From the NCBI GenBank assembly GCA_020536535.1, contig JAHLWZ010000957.1, positions 1 through 38,262 on the forward strand: 38,262 bases of DNA, written 5' to 3'. Below the pieces are notes generated by a model. It had not been told where the DNA came from and searched no databases. It was given only the letters and a program-made list of their open reading frames with translations. Below are positions 12,093-25,800 of the stretch, one piece after another; position 1 is the stretch's first letter; every line of letters begins with the position of its first letter. The stretch is from Pelomyxa schiedti (taxonomy: Eukaryota; Evosea; Pelobiontida; Pelomyxidae). The position numbers and the translations under genes were made by a program.

Positions 12093-15000
12093 ATGGAGAA
12101 ACCGAAAATAGGAATCACAGTAGAACTGTACATTGTGGTTCCTTGCTTCTCGAAATTCGGCCGAAATCTCAAATTTCGAGGGGTCTGAGCCTCAGTTCCA
12201 CCCTGACGGTGTCCCTCCATTTGTGCTCCAAAGTGGCCTCATGAAGCTGGGAGTTTTCGGAGAGACCAGTCCTGGAGTCTACCCCAACATCAAGTTAAAG
12301 TTTTTCATCAATCTACCGTTTGTATCGAGCACAATGTTAAAAAAGGTACACAAGCGAAAGGTCGAACCGTTCTAAACATTCTTTTCTTCTTTTTCCTGCG
12401 TACAGAGTTTCACGCAACCTCGTGTCACCAGGGTATTTTTTTTCCATCGTTATTTTTTGTAGTTGTACTGAACCAAAGAAGGATTCAACACTTCGAGTGG
12501 ATAGTGCCAGAAGAAAGGCAAGAAGTCAAACTTGATTTGAATTAATCCCATAACTGGTTCCATTTTGTGACCTATGACAGGGCCCAGAACGACCACGTGG
12601 TCTCAAATGCAGTGCATTGACAAAATGTTCCAAGCACATCAAAAGATGGACTGAATCGTGGTTAGTTCTGAGATTCAGTGAACTGTGGTACTATAAACCA
12701 ATGCAGGTAGAAAAAAAAAAAAAAAGAAATCCCATTATCAACGAACTCACGTGCCATAGTATGCTGTCCCAAGACAGAAGTTCCCTTTGAGAGGTTGCAG
12801 TGTTGCTCAGGCAGATATGGAAGAGAGTACACATGACAACACTTTCAAGTTTTCATGTGGCTCTGAGGCTATTTTCTTTTCCACATCTGACAGGTCAAAA
12901 TGATCCAGTTCCACTGGATTCTGAGTGAAGACTATAGGGAAGAAATGGAATCCTGGATAACTGCTATTCGAGCTGTGGCAAGTCTGCATACTGGTCCAGT
13001 TGACGTGAAACCTCTCAAGACGTCTTCTGAATCAAATTTAAAGCAGGAATTGAGTGTGACCTTTTGTGGTCAATATGAACTCTAACAAAATTGTAGCAAA
13101 TGTTGTATCACTAGCAGATCACGTAATCTCTTTATTTTATGAACTCAATGACAGTACTTTATCTGATAAACCTCCCCTTTCTGTTGCTGGTAACAAAGAG
13201 AACGGTTTTCTTGTGGTCTCAGCTGTCTTAGAGGAAATTGGAAGTTTCGCGGTGGGACTTGCTAATGTAATACCTATTTTTGTATCTAAAAGATCATCAC
13301 AAAGTGTAAAACAACTTTGCTCTTTGCTTGTCCAAATTGCGGTATGCCTCTTGTTTTCGTACACTGCAGGTTCAATTTACTAGACCAGTATTTCTGAACT
13401 GCAAAAAACCTATTTTGAGCAAAACGAGGAGCTTGGATTGGAAGAATTACGTGTACAAATTAATATACTTTTCACAAATACTTCTGATCTAGTCTCCACA
13501 TGCGCTACTGGTTGCGATTCCGCCTACCACGAACATATGCAAGCAATATCTCTCATAGCATGCAAAGTATAACACGCTCACCTTTTTTCCCCCCTTTACA
13601 AGATGAATAAAGGTAATCACACTGCTAGCAGATTCCTCTATAAAAACAACTCCACTCAGTGCTGAGGTTATGAATAGTCAATGGCCAAAACTTTCTCAGC
13701 ACCTTAAAGTTATATCAGAGTTAGCATTAAAGGTTTTTATATACTTTTAATATGAGCTATTAAGAGCAAGAAAAAAGGTCGTTGACAAAACGGGAAATGA
13801 CCTACCAACATTTATTGTGCCCATTCTTTCTGCTCTTCACGACGACTTTCATTCAGCCACCACTCAGTCCATATCAGAAGGTGTAACAGTGTCAACTAAA
13901 GAAGCTGTTGACACAACCTCGAAAAGACTTACAGAGGGCTTTCTCAAAGTATACTTCTCCACTTCCTTACTTATCTAAACTTTACAATACCAGATTGTTG
14001 GACTCTGCAAAGCTGCCGACATACAAGCTATTCAAAGTCGCTCATTTACTGACAAGCTTCGGGTACTTGCCCAGAGACCAAAATGGCAATAACTGACAAG
14101 TTGTTCAAATGTAGCAAGCCAGTTCTTTGATAACTGACCTGGAACTTGTTCAAATAAACGAGATTTTTGAACTTGTTGAAACTTTAAAGTCGCTTGTTAA
14201 ACAGTTGGATCTTTTCCCAGAAGCCATTAAAGTAAGAAGGATCATTAATAATTATTATTAGACGTAACTCATTTTTCTTTCCTTAGTCACTTGACTTATC
14301 ATATTTTCGATCTCTAGGAGCCACAATGACAACTACGATTCAGTGCATTTCAAAATCAACTGAGGTCTGTTCCCCACTCCCCGAGAGAGTTTTCCCCAAC
14401 CTTTTCCCGATTGCAGCATCTAATCACTCTTGACATTGGTGCTGAAACTCAAGATACCCTTATAAAAGCAACTGATACAGCTACAAATGTGGGAAAATCT
14501 CTCTTCGCCACTATTGAGGTATATACAAAACTTGTTGAGAAATCTAATTATCTGTTAACAGGAAACATTGACAAATCAATTACGAAATCTCACGGGGGTG
14601 CTGCGTCTCTGTGGACTTGTAAACTCCTTGGCAGAAGCAATGTCCGCTTTGCTCCGGGTGAGTTTATGTGGAAAGATCTGCTACTTCCATTTGATTTGTG
14701 ACAAGTTTGCAGATTTGTCTTCAAATTACGCGCTCCATGAAGAGAAAGAACACAATATTTGACCCTCCCCCTCTTCCCAATCATTTGGTAGAACTTGGAG
14801 ATACACAGGCACCAGATTTGAAAAAAGATGTCGAAAGCGTTCAGTACCGTCCTTGTAATCATTGTCTTTTATCACAGTAATTGTGCCAAACAGAGAGGAA
14901 GTTGAAGAAGAACCCGATGTTAACATCTGGAATGAGCCAGCAGACAACCCAAACAATATCGTACTCGACGAAGAGAGAACTGTCAAATGCGCCAATTTAA

Positions 15001-16781
15001 ACAAGCTTGTGGAACGCCTTACTAAAGGCGAGAGCCATGGTTTGTTCAGTATCAATCCTTTGTTGTATATGACTTCATGAAAGACATTAACCTGCAAAAG
15101 ACTTTTATCACCACATATCGATCATTTACCACTCCTGAAATGTTTTTCAAGAAGCTATTGCAGAGGCAAGTGTCACTTTTGCCCAAAGCATTGGCTCATC
15201 CCCAATTCAGATTCAAGCTTGTTATACCGAGGCTTCCACCATCCGTTTCAGTTGATGAGTACATCAGACATACTGTTCTTCCAGTCCAACTCCGCATTAT
15301 CAACGTTCTCAGACAATGGGTCGAAATAAGGTAATAACCCTTTCATGTGCTCATCCACTGAGTTTTTAAACAGTTTTTTTGATATTTCCGATGATTTGGT
15401 GTCAAATTTGCGCAAATTCATTGAAACTGAAATGAGTGAGGCTCATCCAGGACCAGCAAAACAGCTCAGCAATCTTATTGACAAACAGGTTAATTGCCCG
15501 AGAATTCCTAAATGCTGAAGCAAAACTCTACAGATCAAAGAGCGTGATCTGGGTAAGGAACAAGCCCTTCAGACTGAACAACTTCTAGTTCCAGTCTCAG
15601 TTCCACAAACTGCCTCTACCCCAACCCCAGATTCCTCCGGCACTACAACTGAATTGTCTGTCAGCCCAAATCCAACACCAATACTTCCAATCAACGACAT
15701 TCCCCCACCTCCGTCTCCTCCCCCACTCGCCCCTCCATCATCTCCACCACCCATTCCTCCGCCTTTGCCTGGTAGCGCGCCAGTTCAGTCAATGCTACTA
15801 GCTTTCCCGCTTGAAGAACTTGCCCAACAGCTCACATATGCTGATTTTAAGCTCTATAGTGCTATACGAGTACTTGCACATCACATTACTTTTTTCATCT
15901 TCCAATCTAGTCAAACAGCCTGTGGAGCTGCTCAACCAGTCATGGAGCAAAAAAAATCTGAAGCATCTTGCCCCTCATGTTCTCGCCCTGAGTGCCCGCT
16001 TTAATGTAATTTCTAACTGGGTCTCTGCTGCAATACTTCTCCCGGAATCGCCTGAAGATCGAACTGCCGCTTGGATCAAGTTGATTTCTTTATGCGATGT
16101 ATTCCTCTTCACAATCAGGCCTTCCTTGATGAAAAAAAGGAACTCTTCCGGCTCAATAACTTCAACACTCTGCTGTCTGTTCTGTCGGGATTAAATTCTT
16201 CTGCAATCCATAGGATGAAACGCTCGAGTGCTTTGCTACCTCCTGCACTCATAGCAGTATAAAAAATCAAACCTCCTCTCTTATCCCAATTCCTCTCTTC
16301 ACAAATAGGCTCATGAAGCTAAAATGAAACTAATGAACACGACCCAGTCACACCACAATTACCGAGAAGCCCTCCATAACGTGAACCCACCTTGTCTTCC
16401 ATACCTGTGACGCTTCTGGTTCGATATTCTACAAAGCTAACTTCCTCAAGGGGTGTATACCTGACTGACCTCACTTTTATTGAAGATGGCAACAAAGATG
16501 TGGTTGAGGGCTTGATTAACTTCAGAAAACGCCAACTTGTGTACAACATTGTGCGTACTCTCCCCCTTGGATCTAAACCACGCCTGACCGAAAACAAAAC
16601 ACTTTTCCAGATATCGGAAATCCAGCTTTATCAACAAAAGCCATACGAATTCAAGCCCAATATGCAAATATTGAGGCTAATGCACAACATACCAATGGTC
16701 TCAGAGGCCGACATGTGGTCCCTCAGCCTCAAGCGAGAGCCCAGGGTTCAGTCCACAATCAACCCAGGAGGCTCTTCCTGA
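12093..16781 (+). CDS. PH-domain Ras guanine nucleotide exchange factor
   Basis: Activates a Ras-family GTPase by GDP release, probably at a membrane via its PH domain. Start proposed at ATG 12093 (MEKPKIGIT), spliced at once to an exon ending near 12355; stop TGA 16779-16781. The PH domain comes from exons at about 12580-12706 (SKHIKRWTESWLVLRFSELW), 12774-12893 (KFPLRGCSVAQAD, FKFSCGSEAIFFSTSD) and 12938 onward (EEMESWITAIRAVASLH). A mostly helical middle of about 500 residues follows, from many small exons at 13085-14700, possibly a helical-bundle rod; family not recognised. The REM/RasGEF_N segment (14880-15335) has VLDEERTVKCANLNKLVERL, FITTYRSFTTPEMFFKKLL and IINVLRQWVEI. A proline-rich linker lies at about 15640-15780. 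The catalytic RasGEF domain (15790-16530) has LAQQLTYADFKLY, ARFNVISNWVSAAIL, LNNFNTLLSVLSGLNSSAIH and GVYLTDLTFIEDGN. Roughly twenty introns; small exon boundaries in the middle are approximate. Confidence 0.88.
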
Positions 16782-16881
16782 GTGACTACGTGGAAAAACC
16801 TGTGGATCTTTTGTGGCAAGGCAGACTTACAGAAAAAAAACAGAAGGAGAAAATAGAAAATTGTTTTTTTGTTCTATGTGC
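16782..16881. terminator. Convergent 3' ends of RasGEF and mysterin genes
   Basis: About 100 bp between two convergent stop codons. Both transcripts must end here or overlap. It contains A-runs near 16830-16860. No defined polyadenylation signal could be singled out. Confidence 0.4.
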
Positions 16882-19800
16882 CTAGAACATGGCTCGCCTC
16901 TTTTTTGTAGTAACACTGTTCGCCACTGCTTTCTTAGGCATTTGACTTGCAGCAGTGGTGGTTTGGCTTGCTGCTTGCTCGTCCACTTTCTTTCTTACAG
17001 CCAGGAAGAGAGCTTGAATATGACAAACCTGCAAATCTTCAGGAAAAATACTTTGGATGGCGCTGATGTCCCCTGGATATTTGAACTGCGGCCAGACATG
17101 CAGAACTTTGATGAGATTTCTTAAGGGGAATTCTGTTGTGAATCTATCCCCAATAATGTATCGAAGAACAACTCTCCCAAGCACAAACAGAATGATATGT
17201 AGAGTAATGCCAAAGGAGGTGAGGTTCTTAAGGAACATGTCGATAATTTCCACAGGTGGTGTCTCACAGTATGCAGGTTTGAGGTTTTTTACTTCAATGG
17301 GTAAGATCACATCTTCCAATGTTTCATACAATGTCACAATGCAGCGTAGTGGTGTGTTGGTAATCTCTGGTTGAACACCTTTGAAACTTAGTGTATCGGA
17401 AGACAGCCATTGCTTTGCATAATCAACAAGTGTCATATCTCTTGAACCACCGGTTTTGCACACACTTGATACAATTATTTGCAGCAGGGAGAGTGCTTTG
17501 TTTGTGTCTGGTATCCGTCCTTGCAACACAGTCAAAATGGCAGTGTTTATAGGGTGTGACCATTCTTGTTTCACCTAATTTTGCTATGTGAGTGGAAAAA
17601 CGAAGAATGAAGGAACCTTGCTTGCAACTTCAAGGAGAACGTGTTCACTGGACAAAAAAAGTTCCATGAAATAAGGGAAAGGTTCGATCCTATCAGCTTT
17701 CAATAACACACTATCTTTTACAATGGCCTGTGCAAGCTTGGACTCTATTGTTAAAAGATCATAGTGCATTTCAGTTCCAAATCCATACTCAGGGTTAGAA
17801 GCAGCAAATGGCAAAACGGTTTCCCATATTTCAGATGAAACGGATATGAAGTGAGGTTGCTGAGCGTTCTGAATATGAATTTCATGTAGGAGTCTAAGGC
17901 CACCCTCCTGCTGTAACATCTTTACAGATTTACAGCCCCTCAGTGCTATTTTAAAGGATTCCTCCAGGAACTGATTTTGATATTGTGCAATAGTGCTCAA
18001 CATCCCTGAAAACCAAAATGAGGCTTTCAAAGAAGAGGTACAATTTACCTGCCAGAAATATACCCTGATCTTTCTCGTCGATGCAACAGAGTTCAAAAGA
18101 TTGCATTTCGGACATAGAAGGAATTTGTTCTTGAGCAAACTTTTGGGATTGATACTGAATCTCTGAAGTATTAGTTAATATTCAGTTATTACATAACAAA
18201 AATTAGACCAGGCAAAGACTTCTTAATCGTATTCCAGGAAAGGGAGAATTGAGGAAACAGTTCTTTTAGATGAGGTACTCCTCTAATGATATGGGAAACA
18301 GCATTTTTGGCATCAGATCGTTTTACGAGATGGCCGAAATATTTTTTTACTGTAGCCACCCAGTTACACAACACCTGTAAGTGAGAAATATACTCCAGTT
18401 TCTGAAAGGAATTGAAAAGCAAGTGCAGGAATGGAAAGTCCGATCTTGAGTGAGGAAGACAGACAACCCTCGCTTTAAGCAATTCGTAGGAACCCAGGAG
18501 TGTTATACGGTACAAACGAGGTAGGCTTCGTGGATCCGGCTTGTCTACTTCAGTGATCTCTCTTTCTACTGGAGAGCTTTTTGCAAGCAGCATTTTCAAT
18601 CCATCAACAGTAAAGCTATTCAGGTTGTTGCATATGTGAGAATCCACAAATTTCTGCCATTCTATTTCCCATTTCGAGCGATCGGATTCAGTACAGAGTT
18701 GATGTCTTTGAAAGGAGAGTTTGGTAATTTGTAACAGTGACTGAATCACAACTAGGAGCATGACATCCTCAGTACAGCCAAGTAAATGCATAAGTATTTG
18801 CCAGTCATTGTTTATGTGGCTGCGGAACAAAGATTTAGGCTGGATTGAACTCTCTGATAGTAGAAAGGTAGATGACACAATCAGATGAAGTAAACGGTAG
18901 GCTGGAGGGGAGAGCTCTCTTTGAGTCCAATTCCATGACGCATTAACTTCTTCCTTAATATAACCAGTAACACTTGGAACCAGTTGTGTGATTTGTTCTA
19001 ACGGGTAGTTTGTGCCCTGATCAGCGCTCATGATTAAAGTACTACAAGAGGGACAGATGGTACTTTCTATCACTTTACCAGCACAACCAAGGATGAAATT
19101 TGTTCCACATTGGCATCTGTAATGCTTTACAGAATGGAGGGAGTCGGTACTTGGGGGTGCTGAAAAACCAGCCAAAACAAACTGGTCAGCGAATACTCCC
19201 TGCCTGTAAGATCCAAAGGGTGTTAGCTTTAGGTTTGATGTAGCTATTAATATGTCCAGAAATACAAGGATTACGCTAATATGAATATCATGAAGAGAGG
19301 ACACAGGCTTCAGAGAAAAAGGTTCCCTATTCTTAAGGATTTCCAGCAAAAGTCTTTTGTGAGGAAATTGAGATGGACATGCTGTTTCCACCCAGGAGAT
19401 CAAGTATTCTTCACCTTGGTGTAAAGGTCGTTGACTGTATGTAAGAAATATACTGCCGGAAAAAGCACATAAAAGGGATTGAGCTTTTTCATTGGTAGTT
19501 GCAGAAGACATAAATTCGTGCAGGAAAAGTGTCCTTCGGTCTTTAACCACCTCAGCTATAAGTTGCTCTCCCTCAGAGGCAGTGACAAGGAGATCAAAGG
19601 GATTGTAAATCAACCGATAATGTCTTGGAGCCCAATGGACAGTCTGGAGCCAGCTTGGTACTGTACTTTGCTTACAGAATTCCTCAATTTCAGTAATTCC
19701 CATCCCTTGCTGGTGAAGCAACTTCAAAAAGAAGGTTTTAGAGGCAATGGACCTTGGGTGCTCCTGTTGCTCAAAAAAAGCAGCAAAAAGGTCAAAAACA

Positions 19801-22800
19801 GCAGAACAGGGCATTTGACCAGTTTTAATTCCAATTGCAAAAAGACGAAGTAATGCACGCATAAGGGCAACAGCAAAACAAGTTCGAATGGAAACTACTT
19901 CACTTGAAAGTACATCCATAGCTGGTAAAAATGCAACTTTGATCCATGAAGCAGCCTCTTCCTGAGCCAAATTCGGGATTTCCTCCAAGTAGTTACTCTC
20001 CAAAATGGAACACAATACAGCTTGGATATTGCTTTCTAAATCAGGTGGCACAGGATGAAAGACTTTCTCTACTTCTACAAGTGCAGCTGGGGTGGTGGCA
20101 CAGACTGTTGCAAAAATGGTGGAATCGGTTTCTTTGGAGTGTTCAATTATTTCATCCAGCAAAACAGAGCAATGGCACAAGGATAAAAGCGAAGATGGGC
20201 CTACTGTGCTTAGAGAAGAATGTATATTTGATAACACAGATGGCAAAGAGTGGTCAAAAGCAATTTCCAATTTCTGGAAGTGCAGATTTCCAAGAAATGA
20301 TTGTAATAAAAGACATACTTCCACACAATTTACTTGTTTGATGCTCACAACTGCTTGAATAATTTTATTAAAGAGAGTGTCTGAGGTAAAAAAATCTTCA
20401 CTATCTGTTAATAAACACAGTTCAAGAAACTGTGAAATAGGAACACCATAGGGAATGATGAGGGAAAAATCATTTAGCAAATGCAATATAGACAATTCAA
20501 CTGGAGTAGTGATGGCCCATCTCCTTATGGAAGTCAAGGAATATTCTCTCACTTTCGAAGCAAGAGCTGACCACGATTCAATACCACCAGTTATCAGTAG
20601 GTCACTTTCAGAACCAGGAATCAAAAGTTTAGATGCCCGGGAAATAAGACCAGAAACAAATTCAGCACCAGTATAGTTGCAGTTAACCAATTCTAACATC
20701 TTATCTATTGGTAGTATTTTTGTGAGACAAGAGGCAAGTTGAATCTGTGATCGTATGGCATCACCTTTCAACCACCACCAAAAATGCACTTCAAATGGAG
20801 GCATATCTCCAGCACTCTTCTCAATATTGGCTTCAAGAATTTGTATCTGTTGTTGAAAGGAAAGTGCAGAACCCACATGCTTAATTGAAAAAAAATCTCG
20901 AAGGTACAAAAGAGTGGCACTGGTTCCTTTGCACAAAATTGTGTTCACTGCCGGTGGCAGCACTTCTTGTACTATTGATGCAAGGTCTTCAATGGCTTTG
21001 TCTTTAGAGACTTCGTAACTAGTAAGCACAACATCTCTGAAAGATTCAATCTTGGTCATGATTATATTGAAAAAGGGGAAACTTGTGTTAAAGTTTGTTC
21101 CCAGCCCTTGCAGTAAGATTCCAGGTTGGGGAATTGGCACCCCAGGTATATTTAATGCCTCGGTTGAAAACATGTAATCACAAAGAACTTTTATCATCTG
21201 TCCTGTTTCTTCATTGCCAGAGAGAAGGTAAGGATACAAGGCGCCAACATTTTCGAGGGCAAATAATACTCTGGAGAGAGCGGAAATTGCTTCAGCTGTA
21301 AAGAAGTCGATTAATGCTAGAATCAAGGAACCGTGACGTAGAAGTTTTGTTTTACTGCACGCAATTGTTATCTGCCATTGGGGGCACTGGGAGGACTGTT
21401 GTAATATTTCTTTTGTTTTTGATTGCAGGAAGTTCAACAATGACGAAGTCTTAATCAGAGACACCATATTTGTGATTCTGCTTGAGTACTGTATATCACT
21501 TGGATAAAGAATATTCATAAAAGCCCGTTCTAGTATTAGGTCAATCCCAAATTGTTGGTTGTCAAGAAGTTCATCCAATGGCTTGCTCAATAGTTTCTCC
21601 ACCATTAGACCGGGAAATGGGAGGTTAAGTGATTCAACAGTTGAAACAGTCCATCCACTCAGATAATCAAATAACCACTTTGAAGAATCTGCTCTGTGTT
21701 CATGTTGATTGAGGTACACTACAACACACACATGCTTTGGAGTGCTTTGTTGTGTTGCATGTGATTGATCAATTGCAAGTCGTAGTAAATGCATATTGTC
21801 TACATCCATAGGTTCACTAGCATTGCACTGTATGACAAGTAGGTTGGCTTCAGATTCAAAAAAAACCTGAATTTTTTGGCGAAGTTCTCGCTCCGACTTA
21901 AATATTCCCAAAGTTTCCAAGTGGAAAGTCATTAAACCATTTAGCTCCAAGGCTATATCACAATTGATTGGACTAAATGTAAGAACCTCCAACTTACACC
22001 CTTTTGGTGAATTCTGAATGTGCCACTCTAGAGCACTCTTTAAATTTATGTGGCTCTGCTTTTTGAAGTAGAGGTCCTTGAGGGAGCTAAAATGGCTTGC
22101 ACCTTGGGACTTGACAGTGCGCATAACTCCAGAAGCTGTGGCAAGCTGAGTTAAAGAGGATTTTAGTGTATCCAAAATAGCTTGGTCTTCTCCGTGGATA
22201 GACAGAATTAATGAACACAGTACATCCCTGTTCCATCCTAAAAAAAGGTCTTCGACACTGAACTCTGGGTGCTGGGGAAGTTTAGAAATTTCTTTTGACC
22301 ATGTTATTAGTTCTTGTAAATGCCGCTTTTGTACTTCAGTGAGCACTTCTTCATATGTGAGAACCTGCTTCTCAAACCGGTTCAAAAATGGGGGATCTGA
22401 GAAAGGCAGAGTCTGTTCTTCTGTTAAAACAATGCACCTAAAGGAATCATGCACAAAGCACATGGGGTTTGAATGGGCACCAAGTGCGATTCGACAATTT
22501 TTTCTTTCTCCAACTACTGTATAAGACTGATTCAGCAAATCATAAAGGCTGCCATAGATAGGTTCCAGACCTTTCAAGATCAAATGCTCACCATTTTCCA
22601 TCGCCAATATAATTCTGCTTAGAATTCGATAATAGTAGTCTGCACACTGATCATGGGGAAACTTGCTTCCATAGAGAAATGTAGGAGAGCATACACTCTG
22701 TAAGATCATATTGATTGCACTTTCCCCTCTTGTTATTATTAGAAGGTGCCTGGCACAAGGGTCGTGAATATTTTGTCTAATGAGTTCCATAACAGCAATT

Positions 22801-25800
22801 TTACGAAAATGGTGCTGTTTGCTTGTCATAGTTTTACTGAGGAAACCTTGACAGATGCCTTCAAGTGTTCTTGGAATACCACCAAAATTGCGTTGAATTG
22901 CCCCATTAAGGTGATCATAAACTTCCATGTCTGATGCATTGCCCTTGAGTGTACGAGAAATACACTTTATAAGTGAATAAAAGTCTCTAAGGCCATGAAA
23001 ATTGGCAGGGCTCTGTTTTTTTACATGCTCATAATAAGCTTCAGATAAGCCTTTAAGCCAGTTTTCAATTGGTTTCTCGATTGGTGTGTTTGGACATAAC
23101 CCTTTCAGTATTTCTTTAGCTGTATTTAAGAGATCAGCTGGCTCAGGATCAGGACGAGTGAGATGCAATGCTCGGTTCATTTTCGCAGCATCCAGTGCCC
23201 AATTAGAGATACCAATCACTGCTACTTCAGGTATCTCCTTAGGAAATCCTGGCTCCAGAAGGCTGTGCAATACCTTGAGTGGATTGTGACGGGAAATTTC
23301 AGCAAGCCCAACTTCATCAAGGATGACAACTGGAAGTACACCTTTCTTTACAAACTGCTTTGCTTTTGTGAAAACTTTTTTAATACCCTCAGAAGTAGCT
23401 GACTCGGAACCTTGGAATGATATACTTATGACTTGGTCACATTTTTGAAACCATTTATCCCGAGAATCAGCTCCTCTTAGGTTCCTGTTAATCAATTGCA
23501 TGGAAAGAGATTTACTGCACCCAGGTTTGCCAACCAAAAATATTGGAATTTTGTTCAAAATGCATACCAAAAGAACAAATACATTCTCAAGAAGTGCTTC
23601 ATTTAACGCTGTTCCAGGAGGAAGTTCCATCCTCTTTAAGTAATCTTTCTGCTCTTTTCTAAGAATCTTCAAATATTCCTGCTCTCCATACCCTTTGTTG
23701 TACCCACAAGAGTGCAACACATGGCATGCCAGCTTACGAAACTGCTGTCGTAGAATTGGTGTTTCAAGTGCGGAGTGGTAGCAATGAGACAATGCAAGAA
23801 TAATGGCTTTTACAGAGGGGTGTACCTGTAGTTCTGGTTTGTGCCGACGGGAAGTTTGTTGCTGCCAGTTAGAAAGACCAATCCTTTTTTCTCTTAAGGG
23901 CCGAGAAAAGCTTGCCATAAACCAATGGAAAAGTCGTATGAAACGTCTTATATCTCGCAAACTTACACTCCAAGGTGTATGCACTTTTCTCAAAAAAGAT
24001 TGAGACCGTGACAGTAACTTGCTCACAGTCGACACGTACTCTGATGGAAACTGTGGCATATCTGGAACAGATTGTGATAACATACAGGAAATATAAGCTT
24101 TCTCATCCTCTTCCGAGAGGCACCCATAGTCAAACACATACTCCAGCATGGACTCAGGCAGTGGCAAGACGGAGTAAACGAGCCTTGTCTGATTGGGTGT
24201 AACCTGTACTTTGGTTGACAGTAAGCCACCAGCTGTTACCTCTGAGATACCGCATAGACGATAAGGATTGCAAGCAGCAAGGAAAGTGATATTGGAAGGA
24301 AGAGGAGATCCCAACAGTCGATGATGCACCACAACTTCCGACAGTACCCCAATATGTTCAGAGGTATTTATTTCATCAAAAAATGCCCAGCAGTCTTGTG
24401 TACTTCCTGTCTGAGCTGTGAGTTTGTTACACTTTTGTGTAACATCTCTAATGAAGTTAATGATTTCTTCTAACGATGTGCCAGCATGGCAATTCAGGGT
24501 TTCAAAAACAGGCAAGTCCAAAACACTTTTTAAGAATCTAATCAAGCTTGTTTTCCCACACCCAGTGTCTCCCATCAAAATCACAGGAACGTGGCAATGA
24601 ACCCGGGTTATTACCATTGCCATTTTTAATAAGTTGTCAGGGGTAATAGAGTATCCTTGAAGTACAGACTGGCAAGGGCTATTGTCTACTCTGCTTATTC
24701 TTTTCAGTTTTTCAATTAATTGAGGCTCTGATAGAGCTCGGTAGTCTTCTAATGTCTTACTTGGGCTCTGTGTTGTCAATAGTTTCTCAAAGGTCTTTGG
24801 CATATTTGTTTTGTAGAGAGCAGTAATCGACTGTGCATCAACAGAATGAAATATAACCATGAAAAAATCCAAATTCTCCCAGCTTTGAGTGTGAGAATTG
24901 AATAGCTGAACCAGTCGTTCTTCAGGTACATGTGATAAGCTTCTTTTTACCTCTTGTTGTTGAAGATTTCCAATGCCACTAGTTGCAAATTTTGATGCAA
25001 CTTGACATAAAACATCAACTAAGAGTGACCTAGTGTTTGGGTCAGCCCCCATGGCCTGGAGATTTTCAACTCGGAAAAACTGACTGAGTGACATCTTCCT
25101 CAGTTGATCAGAAAAGATTCTGAGGAAGGTGAATAAAAGGAAAAATGATGGTGGCCAGTCTATCCTTGACAAGAAGAATTGATTGAGGAGCACCTTACAT
25201 CGAGCATCTGGGATTACTAAAGCATTTGAAGCATTCAAGTCTTCACCAAAGGAAATTTCTTGAGTATCAATGAGGTGTTTGTCTTGTGAGTCAAGATAAT
25301 TGCAGACCACTTGAATGGGGTGCTTTATATTGTGGTTCACAATAAGGTTATCTAGTGACCATGTCAACCTTTCTTCTTTAAATAAACTTCCCAAGTAGAA
25401 CTGGTTTATAAGCTGACTTTCTGCTGTGTTGGCAATTTCAATAAATATCATTCTTTCAGAAGGAATATGGTAAACACGCTTTGCCCCACTAGAGATTGAA
25501 CCAAGAACAATTAACTCAAATAGAATGGTACTCAGTAATTCAGGGTCATTTACCATCCCAATATTTAAGTGCAAGGCTTCAAATTTGCTAAGCTTAGCAC
25601 TTCTCAAACTAGACAATATACTGCCTCTTTCAACTGGACCACTGATATCCACAGTACACACCCCCTTTCCCATTTCAAAGCACTTCTGGAAAATCATTTC
25701 AGTTTTTCCAAGACCCGCGCTGGTTGAGGATACAATTGTTACACTTGGAAACATATTTGTCAGGAGCGTGTGTAATTGTGGTGTTGGCATTCCAGCAATA

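Noticed and set aside
12894-12925. A 32-nt intron in the PH domain
   Set aside because: Extending to the AG at 12937 gives a 44-nt intron and the cleaner PH join STSDREEMESW.
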